Positions 1 to 11,950 of a DNA stretch of 64,000 bases are shown here, piece after piece; the first letter of the stretch is position 1, and each line of letters begins with the position of its first letter. A model generated the notes under the pieces. It had not been told where the DNA came from. It saw only the letters and a program-made list of their open reading frames with translations, and did not search any database. A program made the translations under genes and the position numbers. The stretch is from Trichopria drosophilae. Taxonomy: Eukaryota; Arthropoda; Insecta; Hymenoptera; Diapriidae. The stretch is from NCBI GenBank assembly GCA_030407085.1, contig CM059582.1, forward strand, positions 206,428,001 through 206,492,000, given 5' to 3'.

Positions 1-410
1 CTGTCAAAGTCAGTCTTTGTGTGATCTTTACAAATAAATGATCTAAAATAAAAGTATTTAGATACTTCAATATTATTATTACAATGGCACTTTTTAATAT
101 TCTTACTTTTGAATCTCAATATCGGTTTAATGATATGCTGATGCGTAGAACACCTAAAGACGAAATTTATCACTGCATGTTATAAATCTTAGCATTACTC
201 ATGATTTAATCTATTTAAGTGCAATCTGCAGAATTCTACAACTTTTTAACTCGTTTGTCTTTGGAATAATTAAAGTCCTATTTTCCATTAGTTCTGATGA
301 ACTTATTTCTTTATCGTAATAAAAACCAATTACTAGTATCTTATATTTACAAACTTTAATCTATTATACTTATTATTTAATGTATTAATTTCATGTATTT
401 TATATTTTCT
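1..410. other. AT-rich sequence, no feature recognised
   Basis: Low-GC sequence with stops in all frames. I see no gene, RNA or mobile-element signature here. Confidence 0.5.
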
Positions 411-664
411 TTTGTTAGTTTTATATTTCCTTTTTGTTACTTTTATTTTTCTGTTTCGTTACTTTTATATTTCCTATTTGTTACTTTTATATTTCCTTTT
501 CGTTACTTTTATTTTTCTGTTTCGTTACTTTTATATTTCCTTTTCGTTACTTTTATTTTTCTGTTTCGTTACTTTTATATTTCCTCTTCGTTTCTTTTAT
601 ATTTCTCTTTCGTTGCTTTTAAATTTCTTTTTTGTTACTTTTATATTTTCTTTTCGTTACACTT
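411..664. repeat. T-rich 22-bp minisatellite
   Basis: About eleven to twelve tandem copies of a 22-bp unit built around GTTACTTTTATATTTCC, with variants ending TTTTC, TATTT or TTCTG. Because 22 is not a multiple of 3, all three plus frames stay open and encode a Phe/Tyr/Leu-rich repeat with a 22-residue period. That coding appearance is an artefact of the repeat. One strand is almost purely pyrimidine. Confidence 0.85.
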
Positions 665-1580
665 AATCTGTCAATTATTGTTACACATTATGCCATCGTG
701 AACTTATATACACCTATAGAAATTTTTGACCACTGCTTGAAAGAAGTTATAGGAATAATGCGCGTTTTCATTGAACTCTGCCTCATCTTATTAAATTATT
801 ATTAGTTGTGATTTGAATACTTCTGGTTCGTTTGCTGCGTTTGTTACCAGTTATAGGCAATCCCAACTTCGTTTCTGTGATCCTTTATCTTTTGAATCTT
901 AAATCTAGTCTTTGCCAATGATTAGTATGTATTATAATATTATTAAGTAAGTTATTTAACACAACATTTCTTTACATTACTTAGTTTTGTAAGTTTATTC
1001 ATTAAGTTTTTCTATTAAAATTCTTCGATTCGTTTATTCGACAATGTTTTGTTTTCATTGTATACGGGCAATAATTTTTATTTATTGTTTTTTATTTTAT
1101 TTTATTGAAATAAACGGACATAGATGCCCCTGTAACAGAACTTTAACAATCGCTCAAAAATATGGTAACATAAAAAAGAACAATATATTGAATCGTCAAA
1201 CAAATCAAGAAAATATAAGATTTGTTATAAATATGAAGAAAGTGACTTATAGAAAAAATAAATCAAAAAGAGATACTGATCAGTCATAATATAATAGTGT
1301 TGCTTCCCTACATGCTTTGACGAATCTGAGGACTGATTCAGTATTTCTAACTTCATTAGGCAGAGTATTCCATAATCTAGTTAAACGAAAAACGGTGGAA
1401 AATTAACACCTATTATGCTACCTATTATATAAATAATGCCTATGTAAAATAAATAAATAAACATTGTAATTAGGCGATGATCACTTGTCTAATTTTAATA
1501 AATAAAGAAATAAAATAATGTGAATAAAAAAAACAAGGATAAAGGATACATTTTACAAAGTTACGACACGAAGAATAGAA
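665..1580. other. AT-rich intergenic sequence
   Basis: No supported gene. The short open frame around 1044-1289 has low-complexity composition and no family motif. A LINE-like 3' tail of ATAAATAAATAAAC type lies near 1450-1465 without a coding region upstream. Confidence 0.4.
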
Positions 1581-1583
1581 AAT

Positions 1584-1832
1584 ACTACTGGTTTGCCTTT
1601 TCGACACGACTGACTCGTCTCTGATACTTTGTTGTTTTCAGAGACGAGTCAGTCGTTTTTACACATTCGTCAGTCGTCTTCCAACACTTGTCATTCGTGT
1701 CTAGGCATTAATCACCAGTATTTAATCATTAACCACTATTGTTGGAATACGACTGACTATTGCGTTGAGATGACTATCAAAGACGATTGTCAGAGACGAT
1801 CCAGTCGTGTCGAAAAGACGAACCACTAGTGT
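1584..1832. mobile_element. Foldback miniature element, about 250 bp
   Basis: The left end, containing CTTTTCGACACGACTGACTC, is the inverted complement of the right end, which reads GATCCAGTCGTGTCGAAAAG. The arms are about 40 bp with few mismatches. The interior repeats the GACTCGTCTCTGA and CAGTCGT motifs several times on both strands. There is no transposase frame. I infer a non-autonomous DNA element. The target duplication is not clear. Confidence 0.75.
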
Positions 1833-2069
1833 TTTTTATTCTCCGTTTGGATCCTTTTTGTATCCTATTTGCAATAAGGGTCAGGAAAATAACAAAAAAA
1901 ACGCTGATTGACACAGACGACCAATTATTTTATTGTCACACGCGCAATTTTGACAATAAAGCTCCGATTTCATGCTCTATTTTCTTATAAAAACGATACG
2001 CACTGAGCTATTAATGGTAAATAACAATGATACATTTAAAACAAATGAGTTTTAAGGAATTCATGAAAT

Positions 2070-2400
2070 AAATTTATTTTATGTACGTCTTTTCGGTGCG
2101 TGAAGTAAACTTTATGCACGGAAAAGGCGTACCTAAACAACATTTCGGCCCATGTGTAATAGTATATTATGAAACTAGTGCATAAAAGTTAATTCTACGA
2201 ATGTGAAGGGTTGTGGCCCGAGCCGAAGGATTCGCCTTTAAAATAAACATTTACGCACATGTTTCATACGATATTTTATGTCAGTTGAGTGTCTAAAATG
2301 TGACCAAAAAATGTCAAAAGTGTGTAAAATAGCATTTTATGCATCGAATAGCATAAAGTTCTTTATGCATACGCACTTGTATCGAAAAGTACTATTAAAG
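2070..2400. repeat. Dispersed repeat E, longer copy
   Basis: This segment starts with TATGTACGTCTTTTCGGTGC and ends with CATACGCACTTGTATCGAAA. Both ends recur, on the same strand and with small changes, at 19472-19650, where the interior is shorter. The interior here contains several AAAGTTC/TTTATGCA inverted motifs. It is probably a miniature element that exists in at least two internal-deletion forms. Confidence 0.7.
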
Positions 2401-3040
2401 TCGTTTTGAGGGACAGAAAGTTTTCGAATGTATTTGACATCTCAGATTCCTTTAACGGAAGATGTTTTAAATATTCCATAAATCGTATTAAGATAAAAAT
2501 AAGAGCTGCAAGAAGTGAAATACTAACGATTTCAAATATTTGTAAAAACAATGGAGCTCATTTCCAAAACGTAAATAAAAGCACTATTAAATAATTGTTA
2601 TGCACTGTCAACCGTAAGATTTAATCGTCATGAACTACCATTACTTCAAGACACTCTAAAGTACGTTTTTGTCACGAAGTTGATATTTTTGACAGATGCT
2701 TCGAAACGTAAAATAGTTGACATATCTCCCACCTGTCATTAAATACGATCTTTACAAAATGTTCCAATCGATATTATATTTTATTAAAAAAGATAATTAA
2801 GTGATAAATTGATTAAAAGCCTAGATAAAATATCCCAGTATTTTGACAGTTCCGAAAACCGTAAACAACCACCTGCTTACTAAAACTGTTTACTTCCGCA
2901 GCTCTGTCACCTATCGCCAGGGTCTTTGACATCTACGTAAAGGTTCCCGGAATACAAAACTTTTTTGGATGACATTTGGTACAAATTTGGTATGAAACTA
3001 TTGGTTTTAAATCGTTTTATCCAACTGGGGGTGTGGCTGC
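2401..3040. other. AT-rich spacer, nothing recognised
   Basis: No gene or repeat signature is visible between repeat E and the CpG-rich patch. Confidence 0.4.
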
Positions 3041-3665
3041 CAGTTGTCCCTCGTGAATAATTACGTAAGCGTTTATAAGCTTTTCCACGTGACCGACGTC
3101 GAGCGCTACGCGTGAGTCGCGGAAGGCGGCGATCGATATAGACCTGGACAATACCACGATGTACGAAGCTTCTACCGAAGCGTCCTTGAAAAGCGTCGCG
3201 CGTCTCGTCGATGGCGCCTGACGTTCGGACTCCGCCAAATCAATATCGATTCAGCGACCTCGATGCCAAAAAACCCAGTAAGATACTTGGACGCATAGAA
3301 AACGACCGAAGCCGACGGAGAAGACGCAAGACGTCGAAAATTAGACTCGGAGACGTGGACTAATCGAAAAAAAGGGGTAAAATGCGACCCGGTTTGTAAG
3401 GACGATAGGATTTTCCCTTGTTTTTTGGGGGGAAAATGAAAAACGAATTGAGTATTTCGATTTTTTGGCTTACCTGGTTTGTGGAGGAGAATCGAAGGAA
3501 GCCCGAAACGTTCGGGGAACAGCGAAACTTTCGCAAAATTTCGGAGAGATTCTTCGGACCTCAGTCTTTCGGCGACGAAACCATTGTTCCCTCACGTGAC
3601 AAGAGTGCTGCGGCCAAGCGACTCGCCCGAAAACTAAACGACGCAATCAGCTGACTGCGGGATAC
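3040..3665. promoter_or_regulatory. CpG-rich patch, possible promoter or 5' exon
   Basis: GC content and CpG density rise sharply compared with several kilobases on either side, with many CG dinucleotides at 3085-3320 and 3480-3650. Two short open frames exist, 73 aa on the minus strand (3017-3238) and 78 aa on the plus strand (3418-3654). Neither shows a family I recognise. Such a patch in an AT-rich insect genome often marks a promoter or a first exon, but I see no matching downstream gene in the window. A gene running leftward out of the window is possible. This is inference from composition only. Confidence 0.3.
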
Positions 3666-4878
3666 GTAGAAGAAGGGGGCTTGGGTGTGACAGATATAAT
3701 GGAGTCATTCCACCAAAAAAAAATATCTCAATTTTGAAAAATTTTTGCTGTCAATTTATAAACAGAAGATTTACAGAAATTTTTTTAACATTAATGGTAG
3801 ATTTTACTCCTCCGAACAATTTTATCGACAAATGTGAATGTTGTGTTCGATTTTCAATGCTAATTTGTTTTTGCGTACTTTTATGTTTGTTGTAAGCAAA
3901 TAAATTTTATGATAATATCGACCGATCTCAACGAATCTTTGAGGATAAAATAGATACTTGAGGTGTAATTTTTATTTTAAATATTGGATATGGATAATAA
4001 AAACAATTTTGTTATTTTTGTAACATTTCTAATGAAATTAATAATAAATTTCGATGCAAATTTGAGCATCGGTTTAAATCGATGTCACGTGACGTTCACG
4101 TCGTTGATATCGTGGTCACAAGATCGTCATGCCACGTAAAAACAAATGATTCCCTACTTTATCGATTCAGTAAAACAATGAATGGTTGGGGCAAACTGAG
4201 AAAACGAAAGCCAATCTATGTGTTATTGTTTTATGACTGAACTGAAAAAAACTTAACCCTTCACTTTTGAGAAGTTTTTTGAACTTTGAATTCTATTTGT
4301 TGAACTTTGTGAATAATTCCCTATTATCAATAATTCTAAATTCTATTTCAAGAATTACGTATCTTGTTCTTAAATTCTTCTTCGATTCCGAATGAACCAT
4401 TGAAGTGAATGTTTTTAATTCTTCTGAATGCTGCGGTTGATAAAATGGACGTTTTCTGATTCTTCTTAAAATATTTTGTGAGAAATTGTCAATCATTCTG
4501 AATCCACAAAACTTGCGAATGCCGCATAGTTATTATATGGAAGCCCAGAAATATACTTGCTAATTTTGTTTACAACAAACCTCTGCCGTTCTGTTAGGAC
4601 AGTAACCGCCAAGTGCCGCTGACAACTTCGCAGTATCTCTGTAAAGTTGTTGTTCATGGTCGCATTCTTTTCATATTTGATCAAAAAGAATGCGGGGGTC
4701 AGGTAATAAGGGTGTACTTCCGAAAACGTTGCTTGTGTTTTCTTGCGTATTTTTATGCGTTGAACTCGAGTATCATAGTGGCAATCGACCCATATGAATT
4801 ATATCGATTTTTCATGGTTTTTCTCATTTAGTTCCATAAATAAATAAGTGTTAACAATTCTTGGCCTTAGTTTTAAAA
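3666..4878. other. AT-rich intergenic sequence
   Basis: No supported gene or named repeat. One TTAACCCTTCAC sequence at about 4255 resembles the ends of the TTAA-flanked elements elsewhere in the window, but I found no partner end. Confidence 0.4.
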
Positions 4879-5413
4879 TATATGTAAATAATAAAATTCG
4901 TGATTATAAAAGGCCACTATGTATGGAAAATAGTCATTTCTTCGACGTTTTGTTTAAGCCCGTAGATAAATAACATTTTTCGTTTGAATCCTATTACAGC
5001 GATGTCGGATTTTATTATTTATATAATATTCTATATTAGTAATACAATTTTTTTTTTAATCTAAAATTTGCGTCTAAGACAATATCTCGGGGTCTTACTG
5101 GATGAGTCCACCTGAGATATTTGGGACGAAACGCAAAAACTTATTCCTTTATACAATAGTAAAATTTTTTAAACGTCGACACTAGATGGATCCCTGTAAT
5201 TTTGAATTTTCGCTAAACAAGTGGGTTTTTTAATATATATAATTTTTGTTTGAATCGTATTACAGCGGTGTCGATCAACAAGTATCCTCTTCCGTTGTTT
5301 AGATTTACTTTTATTTATCTACGGGCTTAAACAAAACGTCGAAGAAATGAATATTTTCCACTTACATTTATGTAGTGGCCTTTTATAATCACGAATTTTA
5401 TTATTTATATATA
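4879..5413. mobile_element. Inverted-repeat element with arms of about 95 bp
   Basis: The left arm (4879-4973) contains TTCGACGTTTTGTTTAAGCC and the right arm (5313-5413) contains its complement GGCTTAAACAAAACGTCGAA. Pairing extends outward through AAAGGCCACTA and AATTCGTGATT. Inside, a second motif, GTTTGAATC(C/G)TATTACAGCG, occurs twice as a direct repeat near 4982 and 5249. There is no coding frame. It looks like a non-autonomous foldback element about 535 bp long. Confidence 0.8.
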
Positions 5414-5785
5414 GTTTCATAAATATTAAAAATTTCGAAAAAGATTTTAAACAAAAAAATGTAGGGCATGAAATTTTCTACAAAAACGGGTATGCATTTT
5501 TTCTGTAGGAGTGATATAAACTGAGACGAATGGTAATGAATTTTGTCATGTATAAGAATATTGCACGAGATCTCTAGTTTCAGTAGTTGCAATTACGAAG
5601 ACCCAAATATCACATGCACTGTGTAATAATTTTACAAATCTGTTGTAATTTTCATTTGTAAAAATTTGGTAATATGTCCAGGTTCAACCGTGTAAAGTTT
5701 CTACGTGAAGTTAGGAACCTTACAAGGTTTTGTATGTAGAAGGTGGTAAAATTCGCATTTTTAAAAAATAAATGCCATTTTTCCA
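5414..5785. other. AT-rich spacer
   Basis: No gene seen. The right boundary is the 5' truncation point of the LINE that follows. Confidence 0.4.
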
Positions 5786-7204
5786 TCATGCTGGATATAA
5801 ATATTCATCACCCCTATATTTAAAAACGGTTATTTTAATAATGTCGAAAATTATCGTCCACTAACAGTAATTAACTGCATTCCAAAGCTATTTGATTCCA
5901 TTCTTGCAAATAAATTATATGAAGTATTATCTAAACATATTATTGACAATCAACACGGTTTTACTAGAGGTAAGTCAACACTTTCCAATTTATTGTTATT
6001 TTCAGATTTTGTTTCAAATGCCTTAGCCTCTAACTCAAGTTGACACCATATATTTAGATTTCAAAAAAGCTTTTGACAGTATTAACCACTCGATCTTATT
6101 GTGTAAGCCTAATCAACTTGGTTTCGCTGGTTCTTTTATGCGATGCCTTCAGTCCTATTTGTCAAATAGGTCTCAAAGAGTAAGAATCAAGAACGGCATC
6201 TCGAAATCTTGTGAGGTTCCATCTGGTGTACCACAGGGATCTCACTTAGGCCAAATACTTTTTAATTATCACATCAATGACATCGGTAAATCTTTTCGAT
6301 TTTCAAGGCTCTTGATTTTTGCTGACGCCGTGACACTTTTTTGTAACATTACCTCCCCGAGGGATGCGTCAAAGCTAAAAATTGACTTGGATTCGATTAA
6401 AATGTGGTCAAAGCGTAATGTACTTAAATTAAACGTAAAAAAATGCAAATATATGAGCTTCAGTAGAAGTCCTCAAAAGTTTGAATTTGATTATAAACTT
6501 AACAACGACTCTCTAACGAGAGTAACTAAACATATGGATCTCGGGGTTCAATTTCGCGATAATTTGAGTTTTAGTGACCACTTAATTAAATCCTGTTCAA
6601 AGGCATTTAGGACGTTAGTGTTTATTCAAAGAGCAAGTAAAAGTTTTAAAGTTCCGGGGACAATCCCTCAATATATTCGCTCTTTTGTTATTCCCCATCT
6701 AATATATGTCACCATATACTCAAACTGATCTTAATATGCTTAAGCGGGGTCAGAGAAAAGCTCTTAGATTTCTTGCTTTTAAAGCAGGGCGGCCTAAGTC
6801 GCGTTTGGACCACAATTATAATGATGTGGCTTTAAGATTCGGATTCTCCACTATTAAATCGCTACACTTGTTTCATGACGTAACCACTGTTTATCGAATT
6901 ATAAAATTTCCATTACAAGCGACAAGTCGGGATTGCATTTTTTTAGGAATATTTAAAAGATTAGCATCGGAATTTTTGTTCAATTATTATTCGTGAGATT
7001 GCTATCTGTATGTGTTAGTGCGTGCTTGGATTTTTTTTTACATTTGTGCTATCGATTTTAAAGTAGCTAAGTTTGTAAGTTTTGTAATTTGTTGTATATT
7101 TTATCCTATATTTTAATTATTATACTTATGTATGCAATTTTGATATCCCTACAATTGTATTAAGGACAGCAATGTCCGTTTATAAATAAAATAAATAAAT
7201 AAAA
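5786..7204 (+). pseudogene. 5'-truncated LINE reverse transcriptase, decayed
   Basis: The sequence encodes the reverse transcriptase of a Jockey/CR1-like non-LTR element but starts inside the domain, at a NYRPL-type motif near 5850. It goes on through QHGFTRGKSTL, DFKKAFDSINHS, GVPQGSHLG and KDLG-like motifs. At least two frameshifts or stops break it (near 6040 and 6715-6726). The catalytic box, normally F/YADD, reads FADA near 6320, so the second aspartate is lost. The 3' region ends in a perfect hairpin (GGACA-GCAA-TGTCC, 7164-7177) and an AATAAATAAA-type tail. It is a dead copy. Confidence 0.85.
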
Positions 7205-7227
7205 TTACAACGCGTTGGTCCAAATCG

Positions 7228-7351
7228 AGCCCACGCTGAACCTGGTAAATTTGCCATATGAGAGGAAAGCACATAAAGATTGGTAAAATTACTCCCAAAC
7301 AGAACTTACACCATTAAACATGGGAAGATTACCACGTTCAACGTGGGCTTA
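7228..7351. mobile_element. Tiny foldback element (about 124 bp)
   Basis: The ends GAGCCCACGCTGAACCTGGT and ACCACGTTCAACGTGGGCTT are inverted complements with a few mismatches over about 25 bp. The loop is about 70 bp. It sits immediately after the tail of the preceding LINE. There is no coding capacity. Confidence 0.65.
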
Positions 7352-8880
7352 ATTTTGACTAACATGTAACGTAGTAAAATTAATTTTCTTTTTTTTTTCA
7401 GTGTGGATTGCAAAATATAAGGTACTTAGGTTAAGCCAGCATAAAAAAGGGTGGTTGGGATGACAGAGTGCCCCCATAATGCACGGGACCCCTAGTTTCA
7501 ATCGACCACGTTTTATAATCGTCGGCAATCTATGTAAATATCCTCGAATACGAAACAGTGTTACAGGCTGAATGGGAGAAGCCAAAATGATTATTCTCAG
7601 GTTGATGCTACTTTTAAGGCAATATTTTTAATATTACAAAGAAAATGCATTAAACCTTTTCTGTAGAGAATTTTATGACCTACATTTTTCGAAATTTTCA
7701 ATATTTTTCAAAATAAATGAGAAAAATCGTGTTGTGGGGTTTTCACAATTTATACCATAAAAATCGCATTTATGCTAATTGCCTTCAATCTTGGTCCTCA
7801 AAGTATAATACAACTTTCTAATCTAAAAAATTCAAATTAAACTGAAATTGTATATATTTTCAACGCCTAATCTATTTAATAGTGTTTTTACATGTTTTTT
7901 TATTAATGTATCTAATTTTCAACGAGATATCGTCATCCACGGTGTAAAGACTACAAGGGTTCAGCATTGGGCGAAAATTCGCAGGGATAAATTGTAGTAG
8001 GTCAAATATAATTTGCGCTATAATCGGCAAAGTTTATTCTCGTGAATTCCCTTTCATTATTGTTTTAATCGTTTGTTCTTTATACATATACTCTAGTTTG
8101 TTACTATAAAAATGCACAATATCACCACAATAGTAATTCATTGCGACTTCACTCTGGATCGTATACTTTGTAATGAAAATACGACGTCGGTAAAAGCAAG
8201 TTTGATTAAAATAGAGTTGGTATTTAGCTGCTTAAGGGATGGGGGACCACGGTAGGCGGTTAAAATCGATTTTTATTGCAACCCTTCGCGGAGCATAAGC
8301 TACTATAGTAGGCTAAATGGTTGTCAGTTTTTTCTGTATAGTATGGCCATTTTAGGCCCTATGTCGCTCAAATCTTTTTTAATGGAACGCTGGATTCTTC
8401 CAACCAAAATTGTTTTATTTACTTTATTTTATTTTTTAATAATTTATTTATATAATAGATTATTATATTATTCAGTATATCTGAACATGTGCGCTGTTGG
8501 TGCTCGCTAGTTAAATATATTTTTTTGTATTGAAATCCACATTTTTAGTAGCAGTGTCTTTGGGCCCCATAGTTTTTTGTCTTTATTTTCTTTTTCAATA
8601 TTCGACGCAAGATTTCTAGTATTTTTTTTAATCTTTTGAAAACCTGATTTTCCTAATCTCAAAATTTTATGCAAGATTTTCCATTTTGATAATACAAGAT
8701 GAGGCAAACTAATTTGATAGTGCCAAAAATTTGCATTTTTTGTAATAATCAGTTGCGGGTATAATACATTATCCAAAGTGCAATTCAATATCCATCATGT
8801 GTCATAAGTAATGGTGCCTTTGACAACTGTCGAGCATCAAGATCTACTCCACCAAACAGAGAATCCAATGAAGATGATAA
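7352..8880. other. Intergenic sequence, nothing firm
   Basis: No gene is supported. The minus-strand open frame at 8507-8788 is lysine- and asparagine-rich, has no recognised motif and lies in AT-rich sequence. I treat it as chance. Confidence 0.4.
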
Positions 8881-8919
8881 TCCGGCTTCTGAGACTTTAG
8901 TTACAATTAATTATATTAA

Positions 8920-9855
8920 TGCCGCCATTCAATCTGCAAAAGAGAAACTTTGGCGGGAAAATCTGTCTGGATTTCACCAAAGCATTTGATACGGTCGATC
9001 ATGGATGTTTGATAGATAAATTATATCACTTAGGGCTCAGAGGGAAAGTCCTTAAATGGATTTCTTCCTTTTTAGTGGATCGTGAACATATCGTTAGGGT
9101 AAATAAGGCAATAATTCTAACAAATACTTTATTACATCAGGTGTTCCGCAGGGCTCGCAACTAGGATCTGTCTTATTTATATTGTTTATAAACGATATTG
9201 TACAATCGGTTATTTGTAAGATACTTATCTACGCTGACGGTGTAAAAATTTTCTCTGTAATTAGAAGCCCTAGAGATGCAATCAAGCTGCAATGTGATTT
9301 GGAAGCATTGGTCAAATGGTCATTGGATAACATACTTTGTCTAAATATTGCTAAGTGTAAGTCCATTTCTTTCTACAGAATTAGAGAACCTATGTTTTTT
9401 TCATATTCTATAAACGGGTTTTGTCCAGAGTGGATTTCCTCAATCAAGGATCTCGGAGTGATTTTCGATCGCTCTTTGAATTTTAAAGAACATTTAAAGT
9501 ATATGTATGTAGTGGCTCTCCCCTTATTTTAACTCCTGTTATTTTAACTGCGTCCTTTATTTTAACTTTCGTTCGTCCCTTATGTTAACTTCTTCCCCTC
9601 GTGAGTTCCCCCACCATTCGCCATTTGAAAGTGTTCAAGAGTGTGGTTTGCTGTTTGCGCTTGCGCATACAAGTGAAGAAAGACGCCACTATATCTCCTC
9701 TCTCTGTTTTTATTCTCTCATACTGCCAGTGGTGAGGATGAGGGGAAGCGGTAAAATAAGGGAAGAAGCCGCCATTTTCCCTGACTCGAAAAGTTCAAAT
9801 AAGGGGAGGGCCACTGTAACTAAATCTTATAGAACTCTCGGATTCTAGATTAAGA
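8920..9855 (+). pseudogene. LINE reverse transcriptase relic split by a miniature element
   Basis: The fragments read LDFTKAFDTVDHG (from about 8970), then after a frameshift FINDI and YADG (the second catalytic aspartate changed to Gly, near 9235), then KDLGVIFDRSLNFKEHLK (to about 9500). The reading stops where a 307-bp miniature element is inserted. It resumes directly after it with SYRTLGF (9825-9845), the sequence expected next in this family. The element is truncated at both ends of the ORF and is inactive. Confidence 0.85.
9510..9816. mobile_element. TA-flanked miniature element in LINE relic
   Basis: The left end (TAGTGGCTCTCCCCTTATTT) and right end (complement CAGTGGCCCTCCCCTTATTT) form a terminal inverted repeat, followed by TA on the right and TG (a decayed TA) on the left. 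The motif CCTTATTTTAACT is repeated four times near the left end. The uninterrupted LINE protein on both sides defines the insertion point. The ends resemble pogo/Tc1-mariner-type elements, but there is no transposase. Confidence 0.8.
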
Positions 9856-10060
9856 ATATGTCGTCAGATTTTCGTAATTCAAAGTGGCGGATGAAATATG
9901 GCCAGGCCAAAATCTGAAATTTGATTCGCTTTACATATGAAAATTGGTACTGGGGGGTTTTCAATGCCGCTGATTATGTATCCTTTCTCAGATTTTCGCC
10001 ATTCGAAATGTCGGACCCGATATGGCGCCATGTTGATTCAGCCATTTTAATTTTGAAATT
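9856..10060. repeat. GATTACGAA/ATGGCGG repeat (family Q) copy
   Basis: Contains two degenerate units with the order GGGGTTTTC, GCTGATTATG, CAGATTTTCG and ATTC(A/G)AAATGNCGG. The same order recurs in many other places in this window (see 17860-18610). Confidence 0.6.
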
Positions 10061-10560
10061 TGTAACATTGATTTTTGACGTTTCTCTGCTTCTCGTATTG
10101 CATTCTGGAATTGTTCCGTTGAATATTTGAACAATCTAGAAGAATCCGCCTTTGTTTTATAAATTTCCCCCATGGCCGACTTTTCCCTACAAATGTTACA
10201 TTTTTAGAGAAACCGATATTTTGCGATATCTAATGATCTTATTGAGGGAATTTTTTATCGTAAATTAGGTTAGAGATATAGGCTATGCGATACATAGTTT
10301 GATTTTACATAAAAAAATGTGTAAAGTGCTTTTTTCACACAACTTACTTTAGAGGCTAAATATACATTCACACATAAACGACGTTTTTATTAAAACTAAT
10401 CGATGAATTTGAGTCAAATAAATTGTAAATGAAAGTTTGACATTCCTACTAACTAAAACAATTGCGCATCTTCGACTTTTCTCTCTAGAAAAAGGATAAT
10501 TAAATATTTTAAAATAGGTTATCGAATGACCGACTTTTCCTGTCAAGTTACTTTACCCCA
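10061..10560. other. Unannotated AT-rich sequence
   Basis: No supported feature. Confidence 0.4.
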
Positions 10561-10712
10561 ATTTACGGTACATTTTAAGTTTATATTATTATTTTTAGTT
10601 TATATCATTTATTAATTGTTACTCAAATTGTATAGCGCCTCATTATGTTTTTGTTATATTTTGTTTAAAGGCACTTATAGTGCCGTTGATTCTAATAAAT
10701 AAATTCAATTTC
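10561..10712 (+). mobile_element. Orphan 3' end of a LINE
   Basis: A non-coding LINE tail: a perfect 6-bp stem with a 3-nt loop (GGCACT-TAT-AGTGCC, 10670-10684), followed by CGTTGATTCTAATAAATAAA and a CAATTT-type simple tail. It matches the 3' ends of other plus-strand LINEs in this window in layout. No ORF of the same element is directly attached. Confidence 0.6.
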
Positions 10713-11950
10713 AATTCAATTCAATTTATTCGCAAACCATTTAACATCGAGTTCATACAATTGTTGGTAACGTGGATACTTATATATGTCAAAGAAAATA
10801 CAATATTTGAATTAATTAGCTCACATTTGGAAGTATGAAACTTAATGCTCACTTAAGTTCTTCGAGGAACTTGTCTGTGAGAAATGGTAAAAAGAAAAAT
10901 ATACATATATTTATATAATAATAAATAATTAACAAAAACAATAAAATACTTATTACTACAATTATAATTAACAAAAATCAAAAATATAAAAGAAAATAAA
11001 AAGGAACAAAGCAATAAAATTTTAATATTGACGCCTAAAAATTTGTGATATTTAATAATAATATATTGCGGAAAGCGTGTCGCATCTTGCTAGGTTGTTA
11101 CTGGAATTTTCTTGTAAAAACATCTTATACATGAGGATTCAAGAGATAATGGAGTAGTTTTCTTTCAAAAGAAGTGTAATTTTTGTGCTCGTATGTTACT
11201 GTTTCCCTGATATCCAGGGGTAGTTTATTAAATTGAGTTGGTCCTTGATAATCGTGGCCTCTTTGGCCAATAGAGGTCCTCTTGAAGGGTACTATACAGC
11301 GAGGCGAGGTGAGCTGTGTGTTTTCTGACAGAGATGTGATGTTGAAATTTTATCAGTTGATGGGATACATAATAGTTTAACAGTTTCCAGACATGGAACT
11401 TTCTCACGTCTAAAGTCTGGCTGATGCTGCATAACTCGGTGGTGTTAAATGTGATCTTTTTACAGAAAATTATCTTTAGGATTTTCCTGTTCAGCATTTC
11501 AATCGGGTTGATAACCCTGTGTACAGCACTTCCCCACACTAATATGCTGTACCCCCAAACAGCTTGACAAATGGCCTTATAGATTCTCATGGTTTGGTAG
11601 TTCTTCAATATTTGGGTCAGTGTTCTAAAGACATGTGGTGAGAGATATCTTATTTTGCGGACGGTCATGTTGACATGGATGTCCCATTTTAGGTGATTGT
11701 CGATTTCAACTCCTAGATATTTGGTATGTCTGACAATTTGTATAATGTTACATTTAGAGGTGTTCAAGGTTTGCGGGCATTTGCAGTCGTGGATAATTAG
11801 TTTATTATCCTTAGGAATGCTATCTTCATAGCAGCCAAAGTTTATGCACACAGTTTTGTCATAGTTTACTGTTAATTTATTTTCAGCGAAGTAGTTAGAG
11901 ATCATATTAAAATCTTTTGATGCAACCCTTTGCACTTCTTGCCAAGTATA
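10713..11950 (-). pseudogene. 5'-truncated LINE (minus), C-terminal RT part
   Basis: The minus-strand frame at 11935-11228 (235 aa) encodes the part of a non-LTR reverse transcriptase that follows the catalytic box: a KTVCINFGCYEDSIP-like segment, HTKYLGVEID, WDIHV, and the tail motif WGYSILVWG. The catalytic core itself is absent because the copy is 5'-truncated at about 11950. The 3' UTR runs to 10713 and ends in an AT-rich tail. Its relatives are at 16329-17480 and 28945-30361. Confidence 0.8.

Noticed and set aside
393..701. Overlapping Phe/Leu/Tyr-rich open frames that look like membrane proteins
   Set aside because: All three frames are open only because of a 22-bp T-rich minisatellite. 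The protein repeats are a by-product.
3017..3238. 73-aa minus-strand protein in the CpG-rich patch
   Set aside because: No recognisable family, no splice or start context that stands out. The frame may be open because of high GC.
8507..8788. 93-aa minus-strand frame
   Set aside because: Low complexity (Lys, Asn, Ile) in AT-rich DNA, no homology recognised, no nearby exon signals.
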